From Bog-113 sp963752695 (lineage in GTDB: Bacteria > Acidobacteriota > Terriglobia > Bryobacterales > Bryobacteraceae), in the NCBI GenBank assembly GCA_963752695.1, contig CAVVZB010000003.1:1-64000 (forward strand): DNA of 64,000 bases, read 5' to 3'. Shown one piece after another: positions 49,946 through 58,856 of the stretch. The position numbers and the translations under genes are program-made. Numbering within the stretch: the stretch's first letter is position 1; every line of letters starts with the position of its first letter. The notes beneath the pieces are model-generated. The model was given only the letters and a program-made list of their open reading frames with translations, did no database searches and had not been told where the DNA came from.

Positions 49946-50215
49946 ATGACCCCGGACTCGGCTGTCTCTATCATTCGCGAGATGTTCATTACCACGTTCT
50001 GGATCAGCGCTCCCCTACTGTTGACCGGGTTCATTGCCGGTATTGTGATGAGCCTCATTCAGATCGTTACTTCCATACAGGACTCGGCGTTTAGCGCAAT
50101 TCCCCGGCTCGTCGCCTTCCTGGCGGCGCTTCTTCTACTCACCCCTTGGATGCTCAGCCGGATGATCTCTTACACCACCGCTATCCTGGGCGACCTGGGC
50201 CGCTATGCCAACTAG
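49946..50215 (+). CDS. fliQ: Flagellar export gate FliQ
   Basis: Two helices (FWISAPLLLTGFIAGIVMSLIQIVTSIQDSAFSAIPRL and AFLAALLLLTPWMLSRMISYT) in 89 residues match FliQ. It overlaps fliR by 11 bp. Confidence 0.94.
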   Translation: MTPDSAVSIIREMFITTFWISAPLLLTGFIAGIVMSLIQIVTSIQDSAFSAIPRLVAFLAALLLLTPWMLSRMISYTTAILGDLGRYAN

Positions 50216-50993
50216 TCTGGGTTTCCCTACTGGCGCGATGTACGCGTTCTTGTTGGTGCTTTCCCGTGTCTCGGGCGCATTAGTGCTTGTCCCGCTCCCC
50301 GGTATGACTGCGGGCACCGAAATTCCGCGGATCGTCGCTGCCGTATCCATCACCATTGCGCTGTTGCCGTCCTGGCCCGCAGAAGCCGGATTTCCCCCTC
50401 AGGCCAGCACGGTGGTGCTCGCTGTCTTAGTTGAAGCCGCTTTCGGACTCGCCATAGGAATTTCGGTCGCCTGTTTGAGCGAGATGCTGAAACTGGGCGC
50501 GCAAATCATCTCCACGCAATCCGGGTTTGGTTTTGCTTCCATCATCGACCCAAATACATCGGCCGATGCCGGCATCCTGGTTCTGGTCGCTCAGATCATG
50601 GGCGGTCTGCTCTTCCTTGCTTTTGGACTAGACAGGGAAATCCTGCGGATTTTCGCGGCCAGTCTCGCCTCTCATCCGCCCGGAACGTTTCACATTGATC
50701 CGCTGCTGGCGCCAGCGATCTGGCGTTTCACGTCGGACATCCTCGTTGTCGGCGTCCGCCTGGCGTTTCCTTCTATCGCCCTGCTCGGTCTGATCGATAT
50801 CTCGCTAGGCCTGGTTGGCCGTATCAACTCTCAGCTGCAATTGCTCTCCGTATCGTTTCCATTGAAGATGCTTGCGGCCTTTGCACTCGTCGCCGTGTTG
50901 GCGAGCATGTATCCCCGGGTAATCGAGTCGGAAGCGGCAAGTATGCTTCAGATTTCTCGTCACGCCGCCGGAATCGAGGGACATGGCCGATAA
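50205..50993 (+). CDS. fliR: Flagellar export gate FliR
   Basis: The 262-residue protein has six helices in the FliR pattern (MYAFLLVLSRVSGALVLVPLPGM, GLAIGISVACLSEMLKLGAQIISTQSGFGFASIIDP). It overlaps flhB by 11 bp. Confidence 0.93.
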   Translation: MPTSLGFPTGAMYAFLLVLSRVSGALVLVPLPGMTAGTEIPRIVAAVSITIALLPSWPAEAGFPPQASTVVLAVLVEAAFGLAIGISVACLSEMLKLGAQIISTQSGFGFASIIDPNTSADAGILVLVAQIMGGLLFLAFGLDREILRIFAASLASHPPGTFHIDPLLAPAIWRFTSDILVVGVRLAFPSIALLGLIDISLGLVGRINSQLQLLSVSFPLKMLAAFALVAVLASMYPRVIESEAASMLQISRHAAGIEGHGR

Positions 50994-52056
50994 GTCCCAA
51001 AATACCGAAAAAGCCACGCCGCAGAGGCTCAAGAAAACCCGGGAAGACGGCAAATTCCCCAGTGCTCGCGACTTCGTTAGCGCCGTTCAGTTCACCGCCT
51101 TCGTGGTCTGGATCGCCTATTGTGGTTCCGGCTGGGTGGATGAACTCCGCATCGCACTCCGTATCTTGATCCTGCGAGCATTCGGCGCGGAACTCACCTC
51201 CGCCACGTTGCTTCCGCTTCTGTTCAACATCGGCTCGCGCTGTTTCGGCCCGCTAGGTAGCCTTGCTGCTCTGCTCCTTACCGTTACCGTGGCCTCACAG
51301 CTATTAGTCACCGGTTTCGGATTCAGTTTTAAGGGGTTAACTCCAGACTTTTCGAGACTCAATCCCGCTTCAAAACTGAAGCAGCTTTCGCGGCAAAATC
51401 TGCCCGCTCTAGCTCAAGCCGCGATTTTGCTGCCGACCTTCGGCTATGTCGTGTACTCCTTGGTGCGCAGCCACTTGGTCGATTTCTATAACCTGCCGTC
51501 GCAGAGCCTCCTTGCCGCGCTTCATGTGGTCAGCGGATCGTTCCTTGATTTGCTCAGTAAGGCTGCTGGCGCTTTTCTCGTCTTCGGATTGGTCAACCTG
51601 GTTCGCCAGCGCGCCCAGTACTCGGGCGATTTGAAAATGAGCAAGCAGGATATCAAAGACGAGTCCAAGCAAAACGACGGTAACCCTCAGATCAAAGCGC
51701 GAGTGCGCCGGTTGCAGCGGGATATGCGTCGCCGCCACATGATGAAAGACGTCCAGAAGGCAACCGCCATCATCGTGAATCCGACTCACTATGCCGTCGC
51801 CATCCGGTACCGGATGACCGCCATGGCAGCGCCCACGGTAGTAGCTAAAGGGAAAAACTTTCTGGCTCTTCGCATTCGCGGAATAGCCAACGAGCATCAA
51901 ATCCCGATTATCGAGAACCCGCCGCTGGCGCAAGCGCTCTATAAGTCGGCGGAAGTGGGCCAGGAGATCCCCGGTCATTTATACAAAGCGGTTGCCGAAG
52001 TCCTCGCCTACATCTACCGATTGATGAAGGGCCGCATGCCCGGGCAGGAGGATTGA
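50983..52056 (+). CDS. flhB: Flagellar export protein FlhB
   Basis: Four helices precede the cytoplasmic FlhB_C with the autocleavage NPTHYAVAIRY (Asn266-Pro267). Cleavage switches export from rod/hook to filament substrates together with FliK. The leading ADKSQNTEKATPQRLKKTREDGKF is typical. Confidence 0.95.
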   Translation: MADKSQNTEKATPQRLKKTREDGKFPSARDFVSAVQFTAFVVWIAYCGSGWVDELRIALRILILRAFGAELTSATLLPLLFNIGSRCFGPLGSLAALLLTVTVASQLLVTGFGFSFKGLTPDFSRLNPASKLKQLSRQNLPALAQAAILLPTFGYVVYSLVRSHLVDFYNLPSQSLLAALHVVSGSFLDLLSKAAGAFLVFGLVNLVRQRAQYSGDLKMSKQDIKDESKQNDGNPQIKARVRRLQRDMRRRHMMKDVQKATAIIVNPTHYAVAIRYRMTAMAAPTVVAKGKNFLALRIRGIANEHQIPIIENPPLAQALYKSAEVGQEIPGHLYKAVAEVLAYIYRLMKGRMPGQED

Positions 52057-52059
52057 CGC

Positions 52060-54144
52060 GTGCCTAATTCACTCGCTCTGTCTTCACCTGGATCTGGATC
52101 GGGTTCCACTGCTCTGCGCAAGCGAATTGCCTCCATGGGAGACATCATTGTCCCCGTCGCTGTCCTCGCGATCGTCATCGCGATGATCACCCCGCTTCCG
52201 TCGTTCCTCCTGGATTTACTCCTCGTGACCGACATCATGATGTCCGTCGTCGTGATGATGGTCGCGATGTACATTACACGCCCGGTCGAGTTCAGCGTGT
52301 TCCCCACAACGCTGCTGCTTCTGACTCTGTTCCGGTTAGCGTTAAACATCTCCTCGTCCCGCTTGATCCTGCTGAACGGAAACACGGGAACGTCGGCGGC
52401 CGGTGATGTGATCCAGGCCTTCGGAAACTTTGTGGTGGGCGGAAACTACATCATCGGCGCGGTGATCTTCCTGGTTCTGATCGCCATCCAGTACGTTGTG
52501 ATCAACCATGGCGCGGTCCGCATTTCGGAGGTAACCGCCCGCTTCACATTGGACGCCATGCCCGGCAAGCAGATGTCCATCGACTCCGACCTCAATTCCG
52601 GGCTGATCGATGAAACCGAAGCCCGCCGCCGGCGCAAGAGTCTCTCCGCCGAGGCCGAGTTTTACGGCGCCATGGATGGCGCCACGCGGTTCACTCAACG
52701 CGATGCCCTGGCTAGCATCCTCATCACGGGAATCAACATCGTCGCCGGACTCCTGATTGGCGTTTTCCAACACGGCGTCGACATCAGGCGGGCAATCGCA
52801 ACTTATACCGTCCTCACCTTAGGCGATGGCTTGGTCACCGTCATCCCTGCGTTGATGATCTCCATCTCGGGCGCGCTCATCGTTACCCGCGCCAGTTCAG
52901 AAGCGCGCATCGGGGTGGAATTCCGCAAACAGGTCTTCGGAGCTGCTCAGCCCTTGCTGCTGGCTAGCGGCGTTCTCGTTTGCATGTCATTGTTCCCGGG
53001 AATGCCGAAAATCCCCTTCATCGCACTCGGCTTGGGTTTGGGCTCGCTGGGCTGGCGTCTGCGTAAGGAAGCGGCCACGGCTCAAGTCCCCGAAGCGCTG
53101 ACTCCGGCCGTGCCAAAAGAGAGTGTGGAAGATCTCCTGAAGGTCGAACTGCTGTCCGTGGGCGTAGGGATTGGCCTGGTGAATTTCGTCGAGGGCGGCA
53201 TGGAATCGCCGTTGCTCCGCCGCATCTCCGCCATCCGAAAGCAACTGGCAAAGGATCTCGGTTATATCCTGCCGCCCGTTCGGGTCACCGACAATCTGTC
53301 GCTTCGTCCCCGCGAGTACTCGATTTCGATCAAAGGCTCCGAAGCCGCGCGGTATGAGCTCCCCCAGGGTTGTGAACTAGCTATTCCCATCGGTTCTGGA
53401 GTGCCCGCCATCGAAGGTCAAAAAACAATGGAGCCGGCCTTTCGCATGGCCGCCACCTGGATTCCGGTGGATCGTGCCGATCACGCGCGCTCGCTGGGCT
53501 ATACCGTTGTCGATGCGGTCAGCGTCCTGGGCACCCACCTTACCGAGACCATCCGCCGCAACGCCCACGAATTGTTCTCTCGGCAGGAAGCTAAGAAATT
53601 ACTCGACCGCGTCGCTGTCGACAACCCGAAGGTGGTCGAGGACCTGGTCCCGAAGCTGCTCGCCTTAGCGGGAGTTCAGCGCGTCCTACAAAATCTCCTT
53701 CGTGAACGTGTATCCATCAGGGATGGCGTGTCCATTCTTGAGGCGCTGGGTGAAGCGGCGGCTACCACCCGCAACCCTGTCCTGTTGACTGAATTCGTGC
53801 GCCAGTCCATTCGGCGCCAAGTAGCCGGCCCTTACTTAAATCAGAACGGAGAGCTTGCGGCATGGTTCATCGACCCTGGCCTCGAACAAACCGTGGAATC
53901 GGCGATCGAGCACAACGATTCCAATAGCCACATCGCGCTTGCACCGAACCTGTTGCGTGATCTAATCGCGCGCATTATTAAGTGCACCGGCACTCCGGAA
54001 GCTCCCGTCATCGCCATTGCGAGTTCCGGATCGCGTTACTTCTTCCGGCAGATCGTAGAGCCGGTCGCCTGGAACCTCTATTTCATTTCTCACAATGAGA
54101 TTCCTTCCGGCGTCCGCGTACAGTCATTGGGGGTAATTCAGTAA
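52060..54144 (+). CDS. flhA: Flagellar export gate FlhA
   Basis: Eight helices and the FHIPEP signature region (TTLLLLTLFRLALNISSSRLILL, EVTARFTLDAMPGKQMSIDSDLNSGLIDETEARRRR) precede the cytoplasmic ring domain (about 340-690). The GTG start at 52060 is 3 bp after flhB. Length 694 is normal. Confidence 0.95.
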   Translation: MPNSLALSSPGSGSGSTALRKRIASMGDIIVPVAVLAIVIAMITPLPSFLLDLLLVTDIMMSVVVMMVAMYITRPVEFSVFPTTLLLLTLFRLALNISSSRLILLNGNTGTSAAGDVIQAFGNFVVGGNYIIGAVIFLVLIAIQYVVINHGAVRISEVTARFTLDAMPGKQMSIDSDLNSGLIDETEARRRRKSLSAEAEFYGAMDGATRFTQRDALASILITGINIVAGLLIGVFQHGVDIRRAIATYTVLTLGDGLVTVIPALMISISGALIVTRASSEARIGVEFRKQVFGAAQPLLLASGVLVCMSLFPGMPKIPFIALGLGLGSLGWRLRKEAATAQVPEALTPAVPKESVEDLLKVELLSVGVGIGLVNFVEGGMESPLLRRISAIRKQLAKDLGYILPPVRVTDNLSLRPREYSISIKGSEAARYELPQGCELAIPIGSGVPAIEGQKTMEPAFRMAATWIPVDRADHARSLGYTVVDAVSVLGTHLTETIRRNAHELFSRQEAKKLLDRVAVDNPKVVEDLVPKLLALAGVQRVLQNLLRERVSIRDGVSILEALGEAAATTRNPVLLTEFVRQSIRRQVAGPYLNQNGELAAWFIDPGLEQTVESAIEHNDSNSHIALAPNLLRDLIARIIKCTGTPEAPVIAIASSGSRYFFRQIVEPVAWNLYFISHNEIPSGVRVQSLGVIQ

Positions 54145-54176
54145 GGACGGATCCTTCCTGCCCTCTACTCCTCGTC

Positions 54177-54926
54177 ATGTATTCCTGTATAACCGAGACC
54201 CGGTCGGCCGAAGAACGCGAGCAACTCATCCTCGAGCATTTGCCGCAAGTTCGCCTGATCGCGCGCAGAATCCACGAGAACCTGCCGGACCGCGTGACGA
54301 TGGACGACCTCGTCTCCAGCGGCACGGTCGGTCTAATTGCGGCTATCGACAACTTCGATCCCACCCTGAAAGTGAAGTTGAAGACCTACGCCGAGTACCG
54401 GATTCGCGGTGCAATCCTGGACTCGCTCCGCGGCCTCGACTGGGCGCCTCGTCAAAGACGCCGGATGAGCCGGCAGATCGAACGCGCGATTGCCGCGGCC
54501 GAACAGCGTCTGGGACGCGCGCCAACCGAGGAAGAGATTGCAGCTGAACTCGCCATCAGCCTCAGTGATTACCATGACTGGCTTGTCGAGACCGAAGGGC
54601 TTCAACTCGCCGACCTAGAGGTCGCCACCGATTCCGAGAACGGCGGAATGAACCTGCTGAAGTTCATGGCGGACCCGGCGAGCAACTCTCCTGCTCAGAT
54701 TCTGGAGCGGTCCGAACTGGAGCGAATCGTTGCCCAAGCCATGGATCGCATGCCCAAAGTAGAAAAGACGGTCCTCGGCCTTTACTACACCGAGGAACTC
54801 ACCCTTCGCGAGATCGCCGAGGTTATGGGCCTTCATTTATCGAGGATTTCGCAGCTGAAAACGCAGGCCATTTTGCGGTTACGGACGTTCCTTGAATCGC
54901 GTTGGCCCGGTAAGAGGGAGTTTTAA
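54177..54926 (+). CDS. fliA: Sigma-28 (FliA/WhiG-type) factor 1
   Basis: The 249-residue factor has sigma-2 (LPQVRLIARRIHENLPDRVTMDDLVSSGTVGLIAAIDNFDP, EYRIRGAILDSLRGLDWAPRQRRR), sigma-3 (AEQRLGRAPTEEEIAAELAIS) and sigma-4 (LRMPKVEKTVLGLYYTEELTLREIAEVMGLHLSRISQLKTQAILRLR-like). It drives late flagellar genes. It is followed 3 bp later by a FliN-like gene. Confidence 0.92.
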   Translation: MYSCITETRSAEEREQLILEHLPQVRLIARRIHENLPDRVTMDDLVSSGTVGLIAAIDNFDPTLKVKLKTYAEYRIRGAILDSLRGLDWAPRQRRRMSRQIERAIAAAEQRLGRAPTEEEIAAELAISLSDYHDWLVETEGLQLADLEVATDSENGGMNLLKFMADPASNSPAQILERSELERIVAQAMDRMPKVEKTVLGLYYTEELTLREIAEVMGLHLSRISQLKTQAILRLRTFLESRWPGKREF

Positions 54927-54929
54927 TAT

Positions 54930-55829
54930 ATGGAACAAGACGTGAACTCTGTGCGCGACTGGCTGTTGACGGAGTGGTCCGAAGCGATCAGCGCCGTTCT
55001 GGAATCCATGGCGGACGAGCGCCCTTTGGTGGAGCGTGGCGCTAGCCCGGGCTCGGCCAATACAAACGTTTCGCCCGGCGAGGATGCCTCGATCTGGCGT
55101 CAGGACAGTGCGCTGATGGACGGCGCCGCGATTTGGATTTCCGTGAGCCGTTCGACCCGCGTGGACCTAGGCAAAAAGGTGCTCACGTCCGCCGGCGTCG
55201 ACGATCCGCAAGAGGAAGACTGCAAAAGCGTAACGCTGGAGCTGATTAGCCAATCGATATCAGCGCTGGGTAAGGCGGTTGCTGCAAATTGGAATTGCAA
55301 AGCGTTTGCGGACTCTGGCGAAGAGATCGCCAACGCGCCCGCCGGGCTCGTGTGGATTCCGCTCACCTTCAGCTTCTCGGGCACACGCCTGGAACCAGTG
55401 TGGTTTGCCGCCGAAGACGTGTTCGTCTCTAAGCTGGCTTCCGTTTCTTCAATGACCGGCGACGCGGGTGACCCGAGTGCGCTAGCGGCCGAAGAACCGT
55501 TTCCAGACTCATCGCCTGCCAATGGGTCCAAAACCCTTGAATTGCTCATGGACGTAGCGCTTCCGGTCAGCGTATCGTTTGGGAGGACCGTTCTACCGGT
55601 TCACGAGGTTCTTCGACTCAGCACCGGTTCCATCGTCGAGCTCGACCGGGCGATCAATGAGCCCGTCGACGTGATTGTGAACGATTGCGTGATCGCTCGT
55701 GGAGAGGTTGTCGTGGTAGAAGGGAACTACGGCGTACGTATACAGCAAATCGCCAGCCGGCACGATCGTTTGCGCACCGGCACTGCAGGGACCCGGTCCC
55801 CAACGGGGCCCCCGGCGAACGGGGGATGA
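54930..55829 (+). CDS. FliN/FliY-like protein with C-terminal SpoA domain
   Basis: Residues about 205-285 form a SpoA domain (LELLMDVALPVSVSFGRTVLPVHEVLRLSTGSIVELDRAINEPVDVIVNDCVIARGEVVVVEGNYGVRIQQI), a closer match to canonical FliN than the short protein at 48702. The N-terminal 200 residues are acidic and unlike FliY CheC domains. A Pro/Gly-rich tail ends it. It probably belongs to the C-ring with FliM. Confidence 0.82.
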   Translation: MEQDVNSVRDWLLTEWSEAISAVLESMADERPLVERGASPGSANTNVSPGEDASIWRQDSALMDGAAIWISVSRSTRVDLGKKVLTSAGVDDPQEEDCKSVTLELISQSISALGKAVAANWNCKAFADSGEEIANAPAGLVWIPLTFSFSGTRLEPVWFAAEDVFVSKLASVSSMTGDAGDPSALAAEEPFPDSSPANGSKTLELLMDVALPVSVSFGRTVLPVHEVLRLSTGSIVELDRAINEPVDVIVNDCVIARGEVVVVEGNYGVRIQQIASRHDRLRTGTAGTRSPTGPPANGG

Positions 55830-55848
55830 ATATGTGCGAAGATCTTCG

Positions 55849-57228
55849 CTACGCGTAGTTCCTGGCTAGCTCAAGCACACGGATTTTGGCAGACAGCGTG
55901 GTTCTTTTCAACTGAAGCATCTCGGCCGCCGCCTTCTTATTACCGCCGGTTTTGTCCAAAGCCTGCGAGAGTAAATTGCGCTCCAGAGCTTCCACGGTCT
56001 TCGTGAAATCGAGCCCGTCCGTGGGTAACAGCATAGGGCCAAGTGTTCTGCGGACCGTCATGGGTTCGGCAAAGTCGGGAAGGGTGAAGTCGTCATCGTC
56101 CAGGAACACACGGTCCCCACTCAAGATCACCGCGGACGAAATGCAATTTTCCAGTTGTCGAACGTTTCCCGGCCAGCAGTACTGTTCCAGAGCATGCCAT
56201 GCTTGAGGAGTAATGCGCTTCGGAGGCAATTGTTCATCAGAGCAGGCTTTCAACAGGAAATGCTCGCCAAGTAATCGGACGTCCGATGCGCGGGCGCGTA
56301 ACGGCGGCATTTCAAGCGGTACCACATTCAGCCGGTAGAATAGGTCCGCACGAAACGAGCCTTCCGCCGCTCGCGCCTGCAGACTGCAGTTGGTCGCCGC
56401 CACCACCCGCGCCTCGACGCGAACCGTTTCGGAACTTCCCAAACGCTGAAATTCCCGCTCTTGTAGAACTCGCAGCAGCTTAGCCTGTAGCTCCAGCGGA
56501 AGTTCCCCAATCTCATCCAGGAAGATTGTGCCGTGTCCCGCTTGTTCGAATCTGCCGATTCGGGACTGAGCCGCGCCGGTAAATGCGCCGCGCGTGTGTC
56601 CAAACAGTTCCGCTTCTAATAAAGCCGGCGGAATCGCGCTGCAATTCACGGCGACAAACGGCTTTGAGGCCCGAGGACCTGCTTCATGAATCGCTCTAGC
56701 AATTAGTTCTTTGCCCGTGCCCGTCTCGCCCGTGATCAATACCGTGCAGCGCCGCGGACCAACGAGACGGACGATCTCGGCAACTTTCTGCATCTCATGG
56801 CTCTGGCCGATCAACCGCCTGCGCCATTCCGGGATGGATGGTGTTTGGGTAACCGCCGGCTTGCGTTCGAGGAAAGCCCGTGCGAGCCGCGCTCGCGTGA
56901 TTGCTGGTCCTTCTTCGGCGTCTAGCACTCCCAAACCGGGGAACCGGCGAATGAGATCCAGGGGCCGTTCCGTAAGCCTGCACCGTACCAGTATCCGCAG
57001 ACCGGCTACCTCGGCATCGAGCTTCTCGATCAGACGGGTTGCATCCTCGTGAATGCCGGAGGAGTTTAGTACCACCAGGTCACTTCTTTCAAATCCGAAA
57101 GTATTGGCGGCTTGCTCCGACGGAAGTACCACCGCCTCGTGTTCGTTAAACAAATCCAGAGTGCGGCGCTCTCTGTCGTCCATCTCGGGGGTGAGTGAGA
57201 CCCAGATCAGTCTGCAGTGTTTTTCCAT
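55849..57228 (-). CDS. Sigma-54 dependent activator (Fis-type HTH)
   Basis: The AAA+ domain has Walker A GETGTGKE (167-174), the sigma-54 contact GAFTGA (214-219), Walker B GTIFLDEIGEL and the arginine-finger RADLFYRLNVVPLEMPPLR region. A Fis-like helix-turn-helix (KKAAAEMLQLKRTTLSAKIRVL) ends the protein. The N-terminal 130 residues lack a phospho-acceptor receiver signature, so control differs from NtrC. It is placed at the centre of the flagellar cluster, like FleQ/FlrA. Confidence 0.9.
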   Translation of the reverse strand: MEKHCRLIWVSLTPEMDDRERRTLDLFNEHEAVVLPSEQAANTFGFERSDLVVLNSSGIHEDATRLIEKLDAEVAGLRILVRCRLTERPLDLIRRFPGLGVLDAEEGPAITRARLARAFLERKPAVTQTPSIPEWRRRLIGQSHEMQKVAEIVRLVGPRRCTVLITGETGTGKELIARAIHEAGPRASKPFVAVNCSAIPPALLEAELFGHTRGAFTGAAQSRIGRFEQAGHGTIFLDEIGELPLELQAKLLRVLQEREFQRLGSSETVRVEARVVAATNCSLQARAAEGSFRADLFYRLNVVPLEMPPLRARASDVRLLGEHFLLKACSDEQLPPKRITPQAWHALEQYCWPGNVRQLENCISSAVILSGDRVFLDDDDFTLPDFAEPMTVRRTLGPMLLPTDGLDFTKTVEALERNLLSQALDKTGGNKKAAAEMLQLKRTTLSAKIRVLELARNYA

Positions 57229-57370
57229 GGTTCGGGCGGGTTACCTCAAAGCAATCGGTGGAATCGTGGAATACTTTAGCCTCTCAAGGCGGCGCTCGAC
57301 GAAGCCGTTTCAGATTGGAACAAAACTGAGAACTCTTCCGAACCCCGGGACAACTTCTACGAACCGAACC

Positions 57371-58168
57371 ATGCGCGCTACGACGTCCCCGAAGTCAGTG
57401 CCGGAACCCTCGCAAATCCCCCTGCCCCCTGTATCCGGAAGCAGGGATGGCGCGTCCGCGGAGGTGGATCTGCTGGACTTTATGCCACTGGTACGTTCCA
57501 TCGCATCGCGCATTCACGCCACCATTCCGTCGTATGCCGGAATCGAGCTCAGCGATCTTGTTCAGTCGGGCCACTTGGGGCTGGTTCACGCCGCGCGCAC
57601 CTACCAGAGCGGCCGGCAGGTTCCCTTTGCAGTCTACGCGCGCTTTCGTATCCGAGGCGAGATTCTGGACAGCTTGCGCCAGGTGGATACCGCTTCACGC
57701 CGAATGCGACGAATGGACAAGCGGATCAAAGCGGCCAAGAGTGATCTTTCAGCGACTCTCCAGCGCGACCCTACGGACGCGGAGTTGAAACAAAAACTAC
57801 GGGCCGACCCCGGCGGGCTTCCAGACAACCACGCCGACCTCACTCTCATGCAGCTTCCGGCAGTGGTCATGACCTCGCTTGACGATCGGGAAGCGGGCAG
57901 CGAGACTTGGCGGACAAGTGATCCGGGACCGGATACTTTGCGCTCCGAAGGTGAGGCGCGTCAACTCCTGAATGAAGCGATTGAGCGGCTTCCGACGCGG
58001 TCGCGGGAATTGATCCAACTCTATTACAAAGGTGGCTTAACGATGCGCGAAATTGGATTGCATCTCAAGGTCAATGAAAGCCGAGTTTCCCAGATTCATA
58101 GGCGGTCGCTTGAGCGTATGGCACGCTATCTGACCTCCGCGGGAATCACTTCAGGACGGGAAATTTGA
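57371..58168 (+). CDS. Sigma-28-type factor 2
   Basis: This 265-residue factor has sigma-2 (LVRSIASRIHATIPSYAGIELSDLVQSGHLGLVHAARTYQ, RFRIRGEILDSLRQVDTASRRMRRMD), a weak sigma-3 region and a good sigma-4 (IERLPTRSRELIQLYYKGGLTMREIGLHLKVNESRVSQIHRRSLERMARYL). It differs clearly from the factor at 54177 and precedes flgM. The ATG at 57371 is the first in-frame start outside the divergent activator gene. Confidence 0.85.
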   Translation: MRATTSPKSVPEPSQIPLPPVSGSRDGASAEVDLLDFMPLVRSIASRIHATIPSYAGIELSDLVQSGHLGLVHAARTYQSGRQVPFAVYARFRIRGEILDSLRQVDTASRRMRRMDKRIKAAKSDLSATLQRDPTDAELKQKLRADPGGLPDNHADLTLMQLPAVVMTSLDDREAGSETWRTSDPGPDTLRSEGEARQLLNEAIERLPTRSRELIQLYYKGGLTMREIGLHLKVNESRVSQIHRRSLERMARYLTSAGITSGREI

Positions 58169-58176
58169 TCGCGTCC

Positions 58177-58203
58177 TATAGAAACTCCGGGTTCCGCCGA
58201 TAA
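58177..58203 (+). promoter_or_regulatory. Sigma-28-type promoter of flgM
   Basis: TATAGAAA (58177-58184), 11 bases, then GCCGATAA (58196-58203), the latter an exact match to the sigma-28 -10 consensus. It lies 42 bp before the flgM ATG. Confidence 0.7.
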
Positions 58204-58245
58204 GGTCAGTGTAAGGAGACACGCCGCTACCACGCCGCCCAACCC

Positions 58246-58551
58246 ATGCGCATTACTGACTCAAACGCGAATACTTCGCTTAACTCCCAGGAACTGGCCC
58301 CGGTAAAGTCCACCGCAAATACCGGCGTCGATGCCCTCGGTGGCGCAAACATCGAGGTAGGTGCGTCTTCCGGGCAGGACCACATCGCGCTTTCTGGCGT
58401 CTCCCGAATCGTCAACGCGGGTGTCAACGGACAAAGTGCAAAGCTTGCATCGCTAGCCGCCGCTGTCCGGTCTGGTCAATACAATGTTTCGTCTTCGGCA
58501 CTGAGTCACTCTCTGGTATCTGAAACTTTGGCGCGCTCGGCTTCGGTATGA
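58246..58551 (+). CDS. flgM: FlgM-like anti-sigma-28 factor
   Basis: The 101-residue product is low-complexity at the N-terminus, as expected for intrinsically disordered FlgM, with the conserved part DHIALSGVSRIVNAG and KLASLAAAVRSGQYNVSSSALSHSLVSETL. FlgM binds FliA until exported through the hook. Overlaps the next gene by 4 bp. Confidence 0.78.
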   Translation: MRITDSNANTSLNSQELAPVKSTANTGVDALGGANIEVGASSGQDHIALSGVSRIVNAGVNGQSAKLASLAAAVRSGQYNVSSSALSHSLVSETLARSASV

Positions 58552-58856
58552 CCTTCGACGCACCACAAGTACTCGCCGAATTGCGTAAAGTCCGCGCGCT
58601 ACTGTTGACCCCGTCGCAAGCCGTTTTGCGGCAATGCGACCGGAGGCTCGCGCGGGTAATCGTGATCATCCGGCGAACGGGGCCCTCGGCTCTGCCGTCA
58701 GGTATCGAGGAGCTCCTCTCCGATATCAAAATGCTTTTAAGGAATGCAAAGGATTTCTGGGGTGCGCGCGTCGGACCGGCCGCTGCCCGGCATTATGTGC
58801 CTGGCGGCATGGTCCCAGATCCTCTCCAGCGATCAACCTTTGCCATTGAGATCTAA
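58548..58856 (+). CDS. flgN: Probable FlgN-type export chaperone
   Basis: The 102-residue protein has helical segments (VLAELRKVRALLLTPSQAVLRQCDRRLARVIVII and GIEELLSDIKMLLRNAKDFWGARV) and sits between flgM and flgK, the usual flgN place. Sequence similarity is weak, so the call rests mainly on context and size. Confidence 0.55.
   Translation: MTFDAPQVLAELRKVRALLLTPSQAVLRQCDRRLARVIVIIRRTGPSALPSGIEELLSDIKMLLRNAKDFWGARVGPAAARHYVPGGMVPDPLQRSTFAIEI

Noticed and set aside
50988..50995. GCCGATAA at the flhB start
   Set aside because: It is the Ala-Asp-Lys codons of FlhB, with no -35; the motif is frequent in this GC-rich coding DNA.
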